Positions 16,440 to 24,207 of a DNA stretch of 26,370 nt are shown here, one piece after another. The position numbers were made by a program, and so were the translations under genes. Position 1 is the stretch's first letter; each line of letters begins with the position of its first letter. The stretch spans positions 1 through 26,370 of the forward strand of contig URCQ01000029.1 of the NCBI GenBank assembly GCA_900546435.1. The letters are read 5' to 3'. This DNA comes from an uncultured Pseudobutyrivibrio sp. Its GTDB lineage: Bacteria > Bacillota > Clostridia > Lachnospirales > Lachnospiraceae. The notes beneath the pieces were generated by a model that saw only the letters and a program-made list of their open reading frames with translations, was not told the DNA's origin and did no database searches.

Positions 16440-17714
16440 ATGAGTACAGCAACCATTACACTATTATTTTTGGCATTTGCCATTGTCATGTTCGTGACAG
16501 AGAAATTGCCGTTGGGCGTGACATCAATGATTGTCTGCGTCGGTCTTGTTATTACAGGGGTTTTGGATTGGAAAACTGCGTTTGGTGGTTTTATTGACAG
16601 CAATGTCATCTTGTTTGTTGCTATGTTTATTGTTGGAGGAGCCCTCTTTGAAACGGGGATGGCAAATGAGATTGGCGGAGTGGTAACAAAATTCGCGAAA
16701 AACGAAAGAGGATTAATTGTAGCAATTATGGTTATTGTCGGTTTGATGAGCGGTGTCTTATCCAATACCGGTACAGCAGCTATTTTAATTCCGGTCGTGA
16801 TTGGAATTGCAGCGAGATCGAAATTTCGCAGATCAAGACTTTTAATGCCTCTTGTATTTGCGGCAGCTATGGGTGGCAACCTGTCTTTGATTGGTGCACC
16901 GGGAAATATGATCGCACAGTCTACTTTAGAAGAAACAACTGGTATGAGTTTTGGGTTTTTCGAGTATGCGATTGTGGGATTACCAATTTTGATGGCGGGC
17001 ATTGTTTTTTATGCAACGATAGGATTTAAACTGCTTCCGAATCATGAAGTGACAGATTCGGATATGGCATACGATGAGAATAAGGATTTTTCCGATGTGC
17101 CACAGTGGAAAAAAATTCTTTCTTTCGTTATCCTGATTCTCACTTTGTTAGGTATGATTTTTGAGGAACAGATTGGCATTAAATTATGCGTGATTGGATG
17201 CATCGGAGCATTGGCATTGATTGTTACGGGTGTTATTTCTGAAAAAAATGCACTCAAATCTATTGATTTAAAAACAATTTTTCTGTTTGGAGGAACACTT
17301 TCCCTGGCAGCTGCTTTGCAGGAATCTGGAGCAGGACAGATTATTGCAGACAAGGTAATTGGACTTTTGGGTAGTCATCCATCCCCATATCTTTTGACCT
17401 TTGTGGTTTTTGTTATCTGCTGTATACTTACCAATTTTATGTCAAATACAGCAGCAACTGCTTTGATGGCACCTATTTGTTTATCCATTGCGGAAGGAAT
17501 GGGAGCAGATCCAAGAGCTGTTTTGATGGCATGCGTGATCGGCGGTTCCTGTGCCTATGCAACACCAATTGGAATGCCAGCGAACACAATGGTGTTTGGC
17601 GTTGGGGGATACAAATTTAATGATTATGCAAAAGCAGGATTGCCATTGATTGTAATTGCAACCGTGATTAGTATGATTATCCTGCCGATTGCGTTCCCAT
17701 TTTTCCCAGGATAG
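16440..17714 (+). CDS. ttdT: DASS (SLC13-like) dicarboxylate transporter, TtdT-like
   Basis: The product is 424 residues from ATG 16440, chosen because GGAAGGAG precedes it; a TTG-started extension to 16386 contains this site. The protein has about eleven to twelve hydrophobic segments and two internally repeated SNT-type motifs (LSNTGTAA near residue 105, and MSNTAATAL near 340) that form the substrate and cation site in the divalent anion/sodium symporter family. In E. coli the tartrate locus carries a DASS tartrate/succinate antiporter, and the adjacent dehydratase genes suggest the same cargo here. Succinate, malate or fumarate are alternatives. It is the first gene of the module, 46 nt before ttdA. 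Confidence 0.85.
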   Translation: MSTATITLLFLAFAIVMFVTEKLPLGVTSMIVCVGLVITGVLDWKTAFGGFIDSNVILFVAMFIVGGALFETGMANEIGGVVTKFAKNERGLIVAIMVIVGLMSGVLSNTGTAAILIPVVIGIAARSKFRRSRLLMPLVFAAAMGGNLSLIGAPGNMIAQSTLEETTGMSFGFFEYAIVGLPILMAGIVFYATIGFKLLPNHEVTDSDMAYDENKDFSDVPQWKKILSFVILILTLLGMIFEEQIGIKLCVIGCIGALALIVTGVISEKNALKSIDLKTIFLFGGTLSLAAALQESGAGQIIADKVIGLLGSHPSPYLLTFVVFVICCILTNFMSNTAATALMAPICLSIAEGMGADPRAVLMACVIGGSCAYATPIGMPANTMVFGVGGYKFNDYAKAGLPLIVIATVISMIILPIAFPFFPG

Positions 17715-17760
17715 TTATTTGTAGCTAAGAAACGATAGATTTGAAAGGAGATATAAGATT

Positions 17761-18669
17761 ATGTCAAATGAAGTACAAGTAAAAAGATTAACGGATATTA
17801 TGGCACAGTTTGTAGGATTTACAGCGAAAAAACTGCCAGATGATGTTATTGCAAAATTAGAGGAATTGCGGGACAAAGAGAGTAGTCCTATGGCAAAAGT
17901 TATTTATGACACAATGTTTAAGAACCAGGAATTGGCAGTGAAATTGGATCGTCCTTCTTGTCAGGATACAGGCGTATTGCAGTTCTGGGTAAAATGTGGG
18001 ACAGCTTTTCCTTACATAGATGATTTAGAAGTCCTTCTGAAAGAAGCAGTGATACAGGCAACGGTAGAAACACCACTTCGTCATAATTCTGTTGAGACTT
18101 TTGATGAGTATAATACAGGGAAAAATGTAGGAAAGGGAACACCAACGGTATGGTGGGACATTGTGCCAAATTCTGACCAGTGTGAAATTTATACCTATAT
18201 GGCAGGTGGTGGATGCACGTTGCCGGGAAATGCAACTGTGTTGATGCCAGGTGAAGGTTACGAAGGCGTTACAAAGTTTGTTTTAGATCGCATGACCACT
18301 TATGGACTCAATGCCTGCCCACCACTTTTAATTGGTGTAGGTGTGGGAACCAGTGTTGAAACAGCAGCACTTAATTCAAAAAAGGCTCTTATGCGTCCAA
18401 TTGGTACACATAATGAAAATGCGAATGCAGCAAAGATGGAAAAACTTTTGGAAGACGGTATCAATGCAATTGGCCTTGGACCACAGGGAATGGGTGGAAA
18501 TTACTCTGTAATGGGTGTAAATATTGAGAATACTGCCCGCCACCCATCCGCAATTGGCGTTGCAGTAAATGTGGGATGCTGGAGTCACAGAAGAGGACAT
18601 ATTGTATTTGATAAGGACTTAAATTATACCGTAGATACACATACCGGATTTGTTTACGAAGAGAAATAG
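17761..18669 (+). CDS. ttdA: L(+)-tartrate dehydratase alpha subunit
   Basis: The 302-residue protein is the iron-sulfur half of a class I fumarase-type hydro-lyase. From memory it resembles E. coli TtdA closely over its whole length, including PLRHNSVE.FDE.NTGKN and MAGGGCTLPG. The three likely [4Fe-4S] cysteines are Cys67 (PSCQDTG), Cys186 (NACPP) and Cys273 (GCWSHRRG). With TtdB it would dehydrate L-tartrate to oxaloacetate, feeding fermentation with a transporter that could exchange tartrate for succinate. The split-subunit anaerobic fumarase is the main alternative. The cluster is oxygen-labile, consistent with an anaerobe. Confidence 0.87.
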   Translation: MSNEVQVKRLTDIMAQFVGFTAKKLPDDVIAKLEELRDKESSPMAKVIYDTMFKNQELAVKLDRPSCQDTGVLQFWVKCGTAFPYIDDLEVLLKEAVIQATVETPLRHNSVETFDEYNTGKNVGKGTPTVWWDIVPNSDQCEIYTYMAGGGCTLPGNATVLMPGEGYEGVTKFVLDRMTTYGLNACPPLLIGVGVGTSVETAALNSKKALMRPIGTHNENANAAKMEKLLEDGINAIGLGPQGMGGNYSVMGVNIENTARHPSAIGVAVNVGCWSHRRGHIVFDKDLNYTVDTHTGFVYEEK

Positions 18670-18682
18670 GGAGGAAAATGTG

Positions 18683-19312
18683 ATGGCTGTAGTAGTAAAA
18701 GATGATAAAAAAATTTTAGTTACCCCTGTGTCCGCTGAGGATTTAAAAGATATTCACATTGGTGATATTGTTTATTTGTCTGGTGATCTGACGACCTGCC
18801 GTGACGTAGCACATAGACGTGTGGTTGAAGAAGGCAGAGAAATGCCGGTTAATGTAAAGGATTGTGGCATTTTGCACGCAGGACCAATTATTCGTCCCTT
18901 GGATAACGAGCAGTACGAAATGGTATCCGTAGGTCCAACAACCTCTATGCGTATGGAAAAATTTGAATATGAATTTGTCGAAGAAACAGGCGTGCGCGTT
19001 ATTGTTGGTAAAGGTGGCATGAAAGAAAATACACAGAGAGCCTGTAAAGATTTTGGCGCGATTCATTGTGTATTCCCTGCTGGAAATGCAGTTGTTGCTG
19101 CGACAGAAGTGGAAGAAATTGTTGAGGCACAGTGGAAAGATCTTGGTATGCCAGAAACCTTATGGCATTGTCATGTTAAGGAATTTGGACCACTCATTGT
19201 TTCTATTGATTCGTATGGACGCAATTATTTTGAAGAGAAAAAAGTGGAATACAATAAGAAAAAAGATGAACAAGTGGAAAAAATTAGCAAACAGGTTGGC
19301 TTTATTAAATAA
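18683..19312 (+). CDS. ttdB: L(+)-tartrate dehydratase beta subunit
   Basis: The 209-residue partner of TtdA forms the swivelling C-terminal domain of class I fumarase-type enzymes. Recognisable blocks are DIVYLSGDLTTCRDVAHRR, HAGPII, MVSVGPTTSMRME, VGKGGM and KEFGPLIVSID. I start at ATG 18683 because GGGAGG at 18669-18674 sits correctly before it; an open frame from 18650 overlaps the end of ttdA and lacks a site. It lies 13 nt after ttdA. A strong terminator follows at 19360, closing the module. Confidence 0.88.
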   Translation: MAVVVKDDKKILVTPVSAEDLKDIHIGDIVYLSGDLTTCRDVAHRRVVEEGREMPVNVKDCGILHAGPIIRPLDNEQYEMVSVGPTTSMRMEKFEYEFVEETGVRVIVGKGGMKENTQRACKDFGAIHCVFPAGNAVVAATEVEEIVEAQWKDLGMPETLWHCHVKEFGPLIVSIDSYGRNYFEEKKVEYNKKKDEQVEKISKQVGFIK

Positions 19313-19359
19313 TGCAAATTGACGAAAACCTCGTATGATTTAAATTTACTCAAGAAAGA

Positions 19360-19390
19360 CTCTTGTGCAGATGTGCACAGGAGTTTTTCT
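19360..19390 (+). terminator. Rho-independent terminator after ttdB
   Basis: CTCTTGTGCA (19360-19369) pairs with TGCACAGGAG (19374-19383) over 10 bp with one G-U, loop GATG, followed by a T-run starting at 19384. Confidence 0.9.
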
Positions 19391-19439
19391 GTTTTACAAA
19401 TCATTGCTTTTCGTTTATTTTAGAGAGAGATAAAACAGA

Positions 19440-19517
19440 ACCAAAGGGGCACTCCTTGTGACAAGATACTGGGGTAAAAACCCGGCGCATAGGAACGTCC
19501 CTGATGCAAGGAGGATT
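19440..19517 (+). promoter_or_regulatory. Structured leader able to sequester the ribosome binding site
   Basis: CTCCTTG at 19452-19458 is perfectly complementary to CAAGGAG at 19507-19513, which overlaps the ribosome binding site (AAGGAGG, 19508-19514). The enclosed region holds a GGGT-AAAA-ACCC hairpin (19472-19475 with 19480-19483). CTTG 19455-19458 can instead pair with CAAG 19462-19465, which would free the site. This is the layout of a translational switch. I do not recognise a named riboswitch or T-box motif in it, so the trigger is unknown. Confidence 0.5.
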
Positions 19518-20333
19518 ATGATAGAGATTACAGATCTGCATATCCCACAACTGGATATGTATATAGATAAGAAGGAAGCACAACTGCTTCATTATTATGA
19601 ACCGGAACAAGGGGTATTTATTGCAGAAAGTCCTAATGTGATTCTTCGCGCGCTTGAGGCAGGATATGACCCGCTATCAATTCTGATGGAAAAGCGTCAG
19701 GTGGAAACAAAAGCAAAAGAAATATTAGAGCGTGTGGGGAATATCCCGATCTATGTGGCTGACTTAGATGTGCTGACACAGATTACAGGATTCCAATTGG
19801 CGCGAGGGATGCTTTGTGCCATGCGAAGAAAAGAAATGCCGGAGGTGGCAACCATCTGTGAGGGGAAAAGAAGGATTGCTATTTTAGAAGAAGTAGTAAA
19901 TCCAACAAATGTGGGCGCTATTTTCCGTTCTGCAGCGGCACTAGGTATGGAAGGTATTCTTTTGACACATGGTTGCGCAGATCCTTTATACCGCAGAGCA
20001 TGTCGCGTTAGTATGGGATGTGTTTTTCAGATTCCATGGACGTACCTTCCAAAAGATGCCTGGTATGATAAGACAGGAGATGTTTTGAAACAATTGGGGT
20101 ATAAAACCGTTGCTATGGCTTTAAAAGAGGATTCGTATGCGATTGATGATGCCAAACTTCTGGCGGAAAACAGGCTGGCGGTAGTGCTTGGGACAGAAGG
20201 CGATGGGCTTGCACAGACAACGATTGCAGATTGCGATTATACCGTTTGTATTCCGATGCAGCACGGCGTTGATTCGTTGAACGTGGCGGCAGCGAGTGCG
20301 GTGGCATTTTGGGAATTGGGAAAAACGTTGTGA
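19518..20333 (+). CDS. SpoU/TrmH-family RNA methyltransferase
   Basis: The product is 271 residues from ATG 19518, chosen because AAGGAGG lies just upstream; the longer GTG-started frame would run through the leader. It has an N-terminal substrate-recognition domain and a C-terminal knotted SPOUT domain. The three SpoU motifs are visible: NPTNVGAIFRSAAALG, VLGTEGDGL, and IPMQHGVDSLNVAAASAVAFWE. Enzymes of this family methylate a ribose 2'-OH in rRNA or tRNA. The target cannot be told from sequence, so no symbol is given. It stands alone between two intergenic regions. Confidence 0.92.
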   Translation: MIEITDLHIPQLDMYIDKKEAQLLHYYEPEQGVFIAESPNVILRALEAGYDPLSILMEKRQVETKAKEILERVGNIPIYVADLDVLTQITGFQLARGMLCAMRRKEMPEVATICEGKRRIAILEEVVNPTNVGAIFRSAAALGMEGILLTHGCADPLYRRACRVSMGCVFQIPWTYLPKDAWYDKTGDVLKQLGYKTVAMALKEDSYAIDDAKLLAENRLAVVLGTEGDGLAQTTIADCDYTVCIPMQHGVDSLNVAAASAVAFWELGKTL

Positions 20334-20362
20334 TTTTGTGTTTAAAGTATATTTTTATAAAA

Positions 20363-20406
20363 ATATGACATAAATGCTAGAAAAATGGAAAAATATGTCA
20401 TATAAT
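20363..20406 (+). promoter_or_regulatory. Promoter with spaced inverted repeat upstream of the chemoreceptor gene
   Basis: TATAAT at 20401-20406 lies 17 nt after TAGAAA (20378-20383), a weak -35. A perfect 10-bp inverted repeat, ATATGACATA (20363-20372) and TATGTCATAT (20394-20403), flanks the -35 and overlaps the -10. The half-sites are about three helical turns apart, fitting a repressor that binds two half-sites or loops. No candidate regulator gene is adjacent. I see no flagellar sigma-D promoter here. Confidence 0.6.
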
Positions 20407-20461
20407 AGATAGGTGAGTATAATAATTAAGGCAAATATGTTGCTAGTGAAAGGATTGGATT

Positions 20462-21952
20462 ATGGAATTTAAATATGCGGATAAGGAAGAACAGTTAAAA
20501 AGGGCAAATCACTTTCTGATTATAGGATACGCAGTGTTTTATGCTGTGTTGCTTGCAATCATGTGGACATGTTGTGCTATGGGGGTTCGTTCCATGGGAC
20601 TGACCGGTATGGTGTCCGCCATTGACCTTGTATCATTTGTGATTCTGTTTATTGTATATAAAAAGAATACGGCATCAGAAAAGCTAAAAATCGTTGCTGT
20701 GCCACTGCTTCTTTTGACATGTTATGTGACAGGATTTGCATTTAGTCAGGGATTTATTCAGGTATTTGGTATGTTCCCATTGGTAGGATGTGTGATTTTC
20801 TTTGATCGAAAGTTTTCGATTTTCAGTGGTATCGCATATCTTTTGATGGAAGTGCTTGTAACAATTGGTAAGATCACACAGCATCAGAACTTAGAAGGTG
20901 ATTCTGTGATGAACCAGCTGTTTGTAGTGGTTATTGTGATGGTATTGCTATTCTTACTGGTTATTATGACCAACATAGCAGAACAGTTTAATCAGGATAC
21001 ACTTGATGAAGTACAAGATAGAAATGCCAAGATGAAGACGATGTTAGATGATGTGATTGGTGTTGCTACCGAAGTACGTAAGGGTACAGAGAGTGCCATG
21101 GATATCGTAAATGATTTGAATGGCTCTTCTGAGGTTGTAAATGGTGTCATGAAGAATATCTCTGCGAGTGCATTATCTACAGCAGAAAACATTCAGACAC
21201 AGACAACCATGACAACAAATATTCAGGAGTCGATTGAACAGACATTACATAATTCTGAGACGATGGTAGGTATTGCAAAACACTCCAGTGAGATTAACCA
21301 GCAGTCTATGGAAGTTATGAGTCGTTTGAAGGAACAGTCACAGCTCATTTCTCATACAAATAAAGACGTTGCAGAGGCAATGGAAGCATTGCAGAAAAAG
21401 ACAGAGGAAGTACGTAATATCGCAGATACAATTCTTGCTATTTCCGGACAGACGAATTTGTTAGCCTTGAACGCATCGATTGAGAGTGCACGTGCGGGAG
21501 AAGCTGGAAGAGGTTTTGCAGTAGTTGCAGACGAAATTCGTCAGCTGGCAGAGAGAACAAAACAGGAGACAGAAGAAATCGGTAAGATTTCTGATGATCT
21601 GACAGAAAATGCATCCAAGGCGGCAAATGCTGTTTCACAGTCTATTAACGCAACCGATGCACAGGATGGTATGATTACAGAAGCATCAGATAGCTTTGAA
21701 GCAATGAATGCAAATGTAACAGAATTGATTGAACATATTGAGAACATTGATAAGCGTCTCACAAAGTTGTCTGAGGCTAATAACCAAATCGTGGATAACA
21801 TCACAAACTTATCTGCGACAACGGAGGAAGTTACAGCATCATCAAACCAGGCTGCAGAACTTTCCGACTCCAATATGACACATGCAGAGAATGCAAAGAG
21901 TCGTCTGAGTGGCGTACTTGATGTATCACATCAGTTAGATAAATATTTATAA
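20462..21952 (+). CDS. Methyl-accepting chemotaxis protein with polytopic membrane domain
   Basis: The 496-residue protein's N-terminal part (about 1-172) has around six hydrophobic segments with short loops and no sizeable external sensor domain; no HAMP domain is evident. The C-terminal cytoplasmic coiled-coil carries the highly conserved receptor tip around residues 325-365 (ISGQTNLLALNASIESARAGEAGRGFAVVADEIRQLAERTK), which contacts CheA and CheW in the family. Flanking Gln/Glu-rich helices would be methylation regions. It may sense membrane state, or a ligand within the bilayer. It is a single-gene unit with a terminator right after it. No other chemotaxis gene is in the window. Confidence 0.93.
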   Translation: MEFKYADKEEQLKRANHFLIIGYAVFYAVLLAIMWTCCAMGVRSMGLTGMVSAIDLVSFVILFIVYKKNTASEKLKIVAVPLLLLTCYVTGFAFSQGFIQVFGMFPLVGCVIFFDRKFSIFSGIAYLLMEVLVTIGKITQHQNLEGDSVMNQLFVVVIVMVLLFLLVIMTNIAEQFNQDTLDEVQDRNAKMKTMLDDVIGVATEVRKGTESAMDIVNDLNGSSEVVNGVMKNISASALSTAENIQTQTTMTTNIQESIEQTLHNSETMVGIAKHSSEINQQSMEVMSRLKEQSQLISHTNKDVAEAMEALQKKTEEVRNIADTILAISGQTNLLALNASIESARAGEAGRGFAVVADEIRQLAERTKQETEEIGKISDDLTENASKAANAVSQSINATDAQDGMITEASDSFEAMNANVTELIEHIENIDKRLTKLSEANNQIVDNITNLSATTEEVTASSNQAAELSDSNMTHAENAKSRLSGVLDVSHQLDKYL

Positions 21953-21967
21953 GATACAAATGATAAG

Positions 21968-22000
21968 TCCCTGGTAGATTTTTTCTACCGGGGATTTTTT
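21968..22000 (+). terminator. Rho-independent terminator after the chemoreceptor gene
   Basis: TCCCTGGTAGA (21968-21978) pairs with TCTACCGGGGA (21984-21994) with one interrupted pair, followed by six T. Confidence 0.92.
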
Positions 22001-22054
22001 AAATAATTCTTAACAATTCTTAAAAAGCGAGATTTAATTGCTGACATAGGTTAC

Positions 22055-22089
22055 TATAATGAGGCAATCAATCTGAGCTGTGACTCAGA
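22055..22089 (+). promoter_or_regulatory. Putative promoter and leader hairpin of the lipoprotein pair
   Basis: A perfect TATAAT at 22055-22060 has only a poor -35 (TTTAAT-like around 22033). Just downstream, TCTGAG (22072-22077) can pair with CTCAGA (22084-22089), forming a small hairpin near the predicted 5' end of the mRNA or an operator. Confidence 0.5.
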
Positions 22090-22119
22090 GAAAATAGAGA
22101 GAAAGAGGTATATAAAATA

Positions 22120-22461
22120 ATGAAAAAGAAATTGATGGTAGGTGTAATCAGTGTTATGTTATGTGTTGGTTTATTGAGTGGCTGTGGTCAGGATGCGTCA
22201 ACAAGTAATGGTTCTTCAACAAGCAACAGTGCAACAGAGAGTCAGGGAGAAAAAGAACTTGAAGGAACGATTGATGAAATCAAGGACTTTATGTTTGTTG
22301 TTACAGATAAGAATGGCACACCATACGAATTTTCATTTGATAAAGCACCAAAAGGTTTAAAAAGTATCAAAGAAGGGAATACTGTAGTTGTGAAATATAC
22401 AGGAACAGTTTCAGAAGTGGATGCGTTTGAGGGAGAGGTGCTCTCTGTTGAGAAGAAATAA
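22120..22461 (+). CDS. Small secreted lipoprotein, function unknown
   Basis: The 113-residue product has a lysine-rich start, a hydrophobic core and a lipobox LSGC with the lipidated Cys22, followed by a Ser/Thr/Asn-rich spacer (about 26-46). The remaining 65 or so residues have alternating beta-strand character (EGTIDEIKDFMFVVTDKNG..YEFSF, then VVVKYTGTV), suggesting a small OB-like or beta-barrel fold exposed on the outer face of the membrane. I do not recognise a named family. AAGAGG lies before the ATG. Its end overlaps the next lipoprotein gene. Confidence 0.85.
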   Translation: MKKKLMVGVISVMLCVGLLSGCGQDASTSNGSSTSNSATESQGEKELEGTIDEIKDFMFVVTDKNGTPYEFSFDKAPKGLKSIKEGNTVVVKYTGTVSEVDAFEGEVLSVEKK

Positions 22462-23317
22462 TAATAGCAATCGTAAAGTAAAAGGTATAGCGGTTCTTTT
22501 GGGATTTGCCATAGTACTTAGTGCCTGCAAAGGAGTGAAACCGGCAGAGAACACAAAGATTCCGGCTGCGACATATCTGGGCGGTGACAATACACTTGCC
22601 GAGGTGAACAAGGAACTGAATGCAGCAGGTGCCTCTCATATAGATACCTTTGAAGAATGGGTGTCTGATTTTGCAAATACAGCTGGGAAAAAGGCAAAAC
22701 TGGAAGATACATGGTCAGAGCCTGAGAAATTGAATGCTGATATCAGCAAATGTATGGATGGCTGGGAAGAACATCATGATTTTTCCGATGCAAATTGTAG
22801 AATGACAGCCTTTGTGTTACTGGACGGATTGTTGAAAGCTGATTCAACAGAAGAAAACTACAAGGGAACGTACCTTATGTTTGATACGGAGGCTATCGAT
22901 GGTGTAGAACGCTATGCATTGCTTAGAGATAACAAAGACATGTTTACAACACTCTTTGGAGAAAAGACCATCGTTGATGAAGCACATCCCGAGACAACAT
23001 TTTCGGATAGCTGGAAACAATATGGATATCAGATTGACAATGATAAAATATCACTGGTCAGTGTTGTTATACAAGATCCCTATGAAAACGTTGTCTTTGT
23101 AGGACACACCGGTGTTCTGATAAAATGTGATGGTTACTATTTGTTTGTAGAGAAAATCGCTTTTGAACAGCCATATCAGGTGACAAAAGTCAATTCTATG
23201 GACGAACTGCTTACGATGCTATCCGCCAGACCGGAATATTTTGGCGAGGAAGGCGAAACCGGACCGTATGTATACAATAACGGAACATATGTTGGAACAT
23301 TAAAGCAAAGTAAATAA
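22448..23317 (+). CDS. Lipoprotein, DUF4300-like
   Basis: The product is 289 residues from TTG 22448, which follows the GGGAGAGG at 22431-22438 by 9 nt and gives a standard signal (basic RRNNNSNRKVK, hydrophobic core, LSAC with Cys27). An ATG-started form from 22421 would add nine residues in front and is possible. The mature part is rich in charged residues, with no membrane segment and no recognisable catalytic motif. It reminds me of DUF4300 lipoproteins, but this is recall rather than a search. It overlaps the upstream lipoprotein gene by 14 nt, so the two are probably translated together. Confidence 0.8.
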   Translation: MRRNNNSNRKVKGIAVLLGFAIVLSACKGVKPAENTKIPAATYLGGDNTLAEVNKELNAAGASHIDTFEEWVSDFANTAGKKAKLEDTWSEPEKLNADISKCMDGWEEHHDFSDANCRMTAFVLLDGLLKADSTEENYKGTYLMFDTEAIDGVERYALLRDNKDMFTTLFGEKTIVDEAHPETTFSDSWKQYGYQIDNDKISLVSVVIQDPYENVVFVGHTGVLIKCDGYYLFVEKIAFEQPYQVTKVNSMDELLTMLSARPEYFGEEGETGPYVYNNGTYVGTLKQSK

Positions 23318-23327
23318 TTGATTTTAG

Positions 23328-23363
23328 AAGCACTTTTTCCAGAGATGGGGAAGTGCTTTTTTT
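23328..23363 (+). terminator. Rho-independent terminator after the lipoprotein pair
   Basis: AAGCACTT (23328-23335) pairs with AAGTGCTT (23351-23358), with additional inner TTCC/GGGG pairing, and the run of seven T begins inside the right arm at 23357. Confidence 0.9.
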
Positions 23364-23421
23364 ACTTTCACCTGTGCTCGTGGAAAGTTTTCATAGGGTA
23401 TTTCACTTGCTTGTGGCTTTA

Positions 23422-23488
23422 TTGAAAAATAAAAGGGGATATTGTATACTTACTATGAAAAGATTATAGGAATAGATAGTGTTATAAT
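23422..23488 (+). promoter_or_regulatory. Two candidate promoters for the toxin-antitoxin genes
   Basis: First: TTGAAA (23422-23427) and TATACT (23445-23450), 17 nt apart. Second: an extended -10 TGTTATAAT at 23480-23488 without a clear -35. Either would give a long (about 90-130 nt) A-rich leader before the antitoxin gene. I see no other gene between 23364 and 23584. Confidence 0.6.
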
Positions 23489-23584
23489 AAGAGAACCAAA
23501 TAAGAAAAACAGGATAAATGAGGACGAATAATAGCATAAAAAGAAACAACGATTTCACCTGAAATTTTAAAGGAGGTATGACCT

Positions 23585-23809
23585 ATGACAGCATTAAGAC
23601 AGAGTGCAATAATGGAATTGGAAAAGATACCAGAAGATAAGTTATCCTTTGTAATTCAGATCATGCAGGGGGTAAATGGATTATATAATGATTCTGATAA
23701 GGAAAGGAAAGAAGCTTTTGCAAGGTTAGAACAGTTGCGAAAAAAGGGAATTGTTACCGATGATGATGCAGAATTAGCTTCTTACAGGGAAGATAAGTAT
23801 GGTAAGTAA
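23585..23809 (+). CDS. Antitoxin of a PIN-type toxin-antitoxin pair
   Basis: The 74-residue acidic protein has an excellent AAAGGAGGT site upstream. The N-terminal half is helical (LRQSAIMELEKIPEDKLSFVIQIMQGV), and the C-terminal half ends in a charged tail (ELASYREDKYGK) typical of small antitoxins paired with PIN ribonucleases in Clostridia. It is followed directly by PIN-domain sequence, which supports the assignment. In such systems the C-terminal tail wraps the toxin and the N-terminal part dimerises, often binding its own promoter. The gene itself looks intact although its toxin partner is broken. The exact antitoxin family is not certain. Confidence 0.78.
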   Translation: MTALRQSAIMELEKIPEDKLSFVIQIMQGVNGLYNDSDKERKEAFARLEQLRKKGIVTDDDAELASYREDKYGK

Positions 23810-24202
23810 GATACCAATGTATTATTAGATTATCTTCTCGAAAGAGAACCATTCTTTGAGGATGCAAAGAAGGTTATCTTATCATGTACCGAAGGGAATA
23901 CAGAAGGTTGTATTGCAGCTCATTCGATTTCTAATATGTTCTTTATATTAAGGAAAGATTATACTGTAAAGGAACGAAGAGAAATATTATTAAATATATG
24001 CACGATTTTTGATGTAGAGGGCATAGACAGAGCAAAACTATTATCTGGTCTTGCAAACGAAGAATTTTTTGATTTTGAGGATTGCTTGCAAATGGAATGT
24101 GCAAAGAGTTATGGGGCAGAATATATTGTGACAAGGAATGTATTAGATTATTCTGTGTCAGATATAAAGGCGATTCTACCAAGTGAATACTTAGAACTAT
24201 AA
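23799..24202 (+). pseudogene. PIN-domain toxin gene with broken 5' end
   Basis: From 23810 an uninterrupted frame encodes a PIN ribonuclease-like body: DTNVLLDYLLERE (first acidic metal site), HSISNMFFILRK, and the C-terminal EFFDFEDCLQMECAKSYGAEYIVTRN with the acidic and TRN elements. It stops at TAA 24200-24202. The likely original start, ATG 23799, overlaps the antitoxin end but is in another frame and stops after nine codons. The codon just before Asp (23807-23809) is TAA, the antitoxin stop, in the same frame. About seven residues normally precede DTN in PIN proteins, so a deletion of roughly 7, 10 or 13 nt is the simplest explanation. The first in-frame ATG is at 23936, after the first catalytic Asp, and would give an inactive fragment. 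Confidence 0.78.
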
Positions 24203-24207
24203 TAAAC

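Noticed and set aside
17761..19312. Plain fumarate hydratase subunits
   Set aside because: Not excluded, but the close resemblance to TtdA/TtdB and the LysR plus DASS context favour L-tartrate dehydratase; kept as the alternative.
19440..19517. ZTP, THF, c-di-GMP, fluoride or T-box element
   Set aside because: I compared remembered consensus motifs and none fits; only the anti-Shine-Dalgarno pairing is supported.
23936..24202. An intact short gene starting at ATG 23936
   Set aside because: It has no ribosome binding site and lacks the first catalytic Asp of the PIN domain, whose coding sequence continues in frame upstream to 23810.
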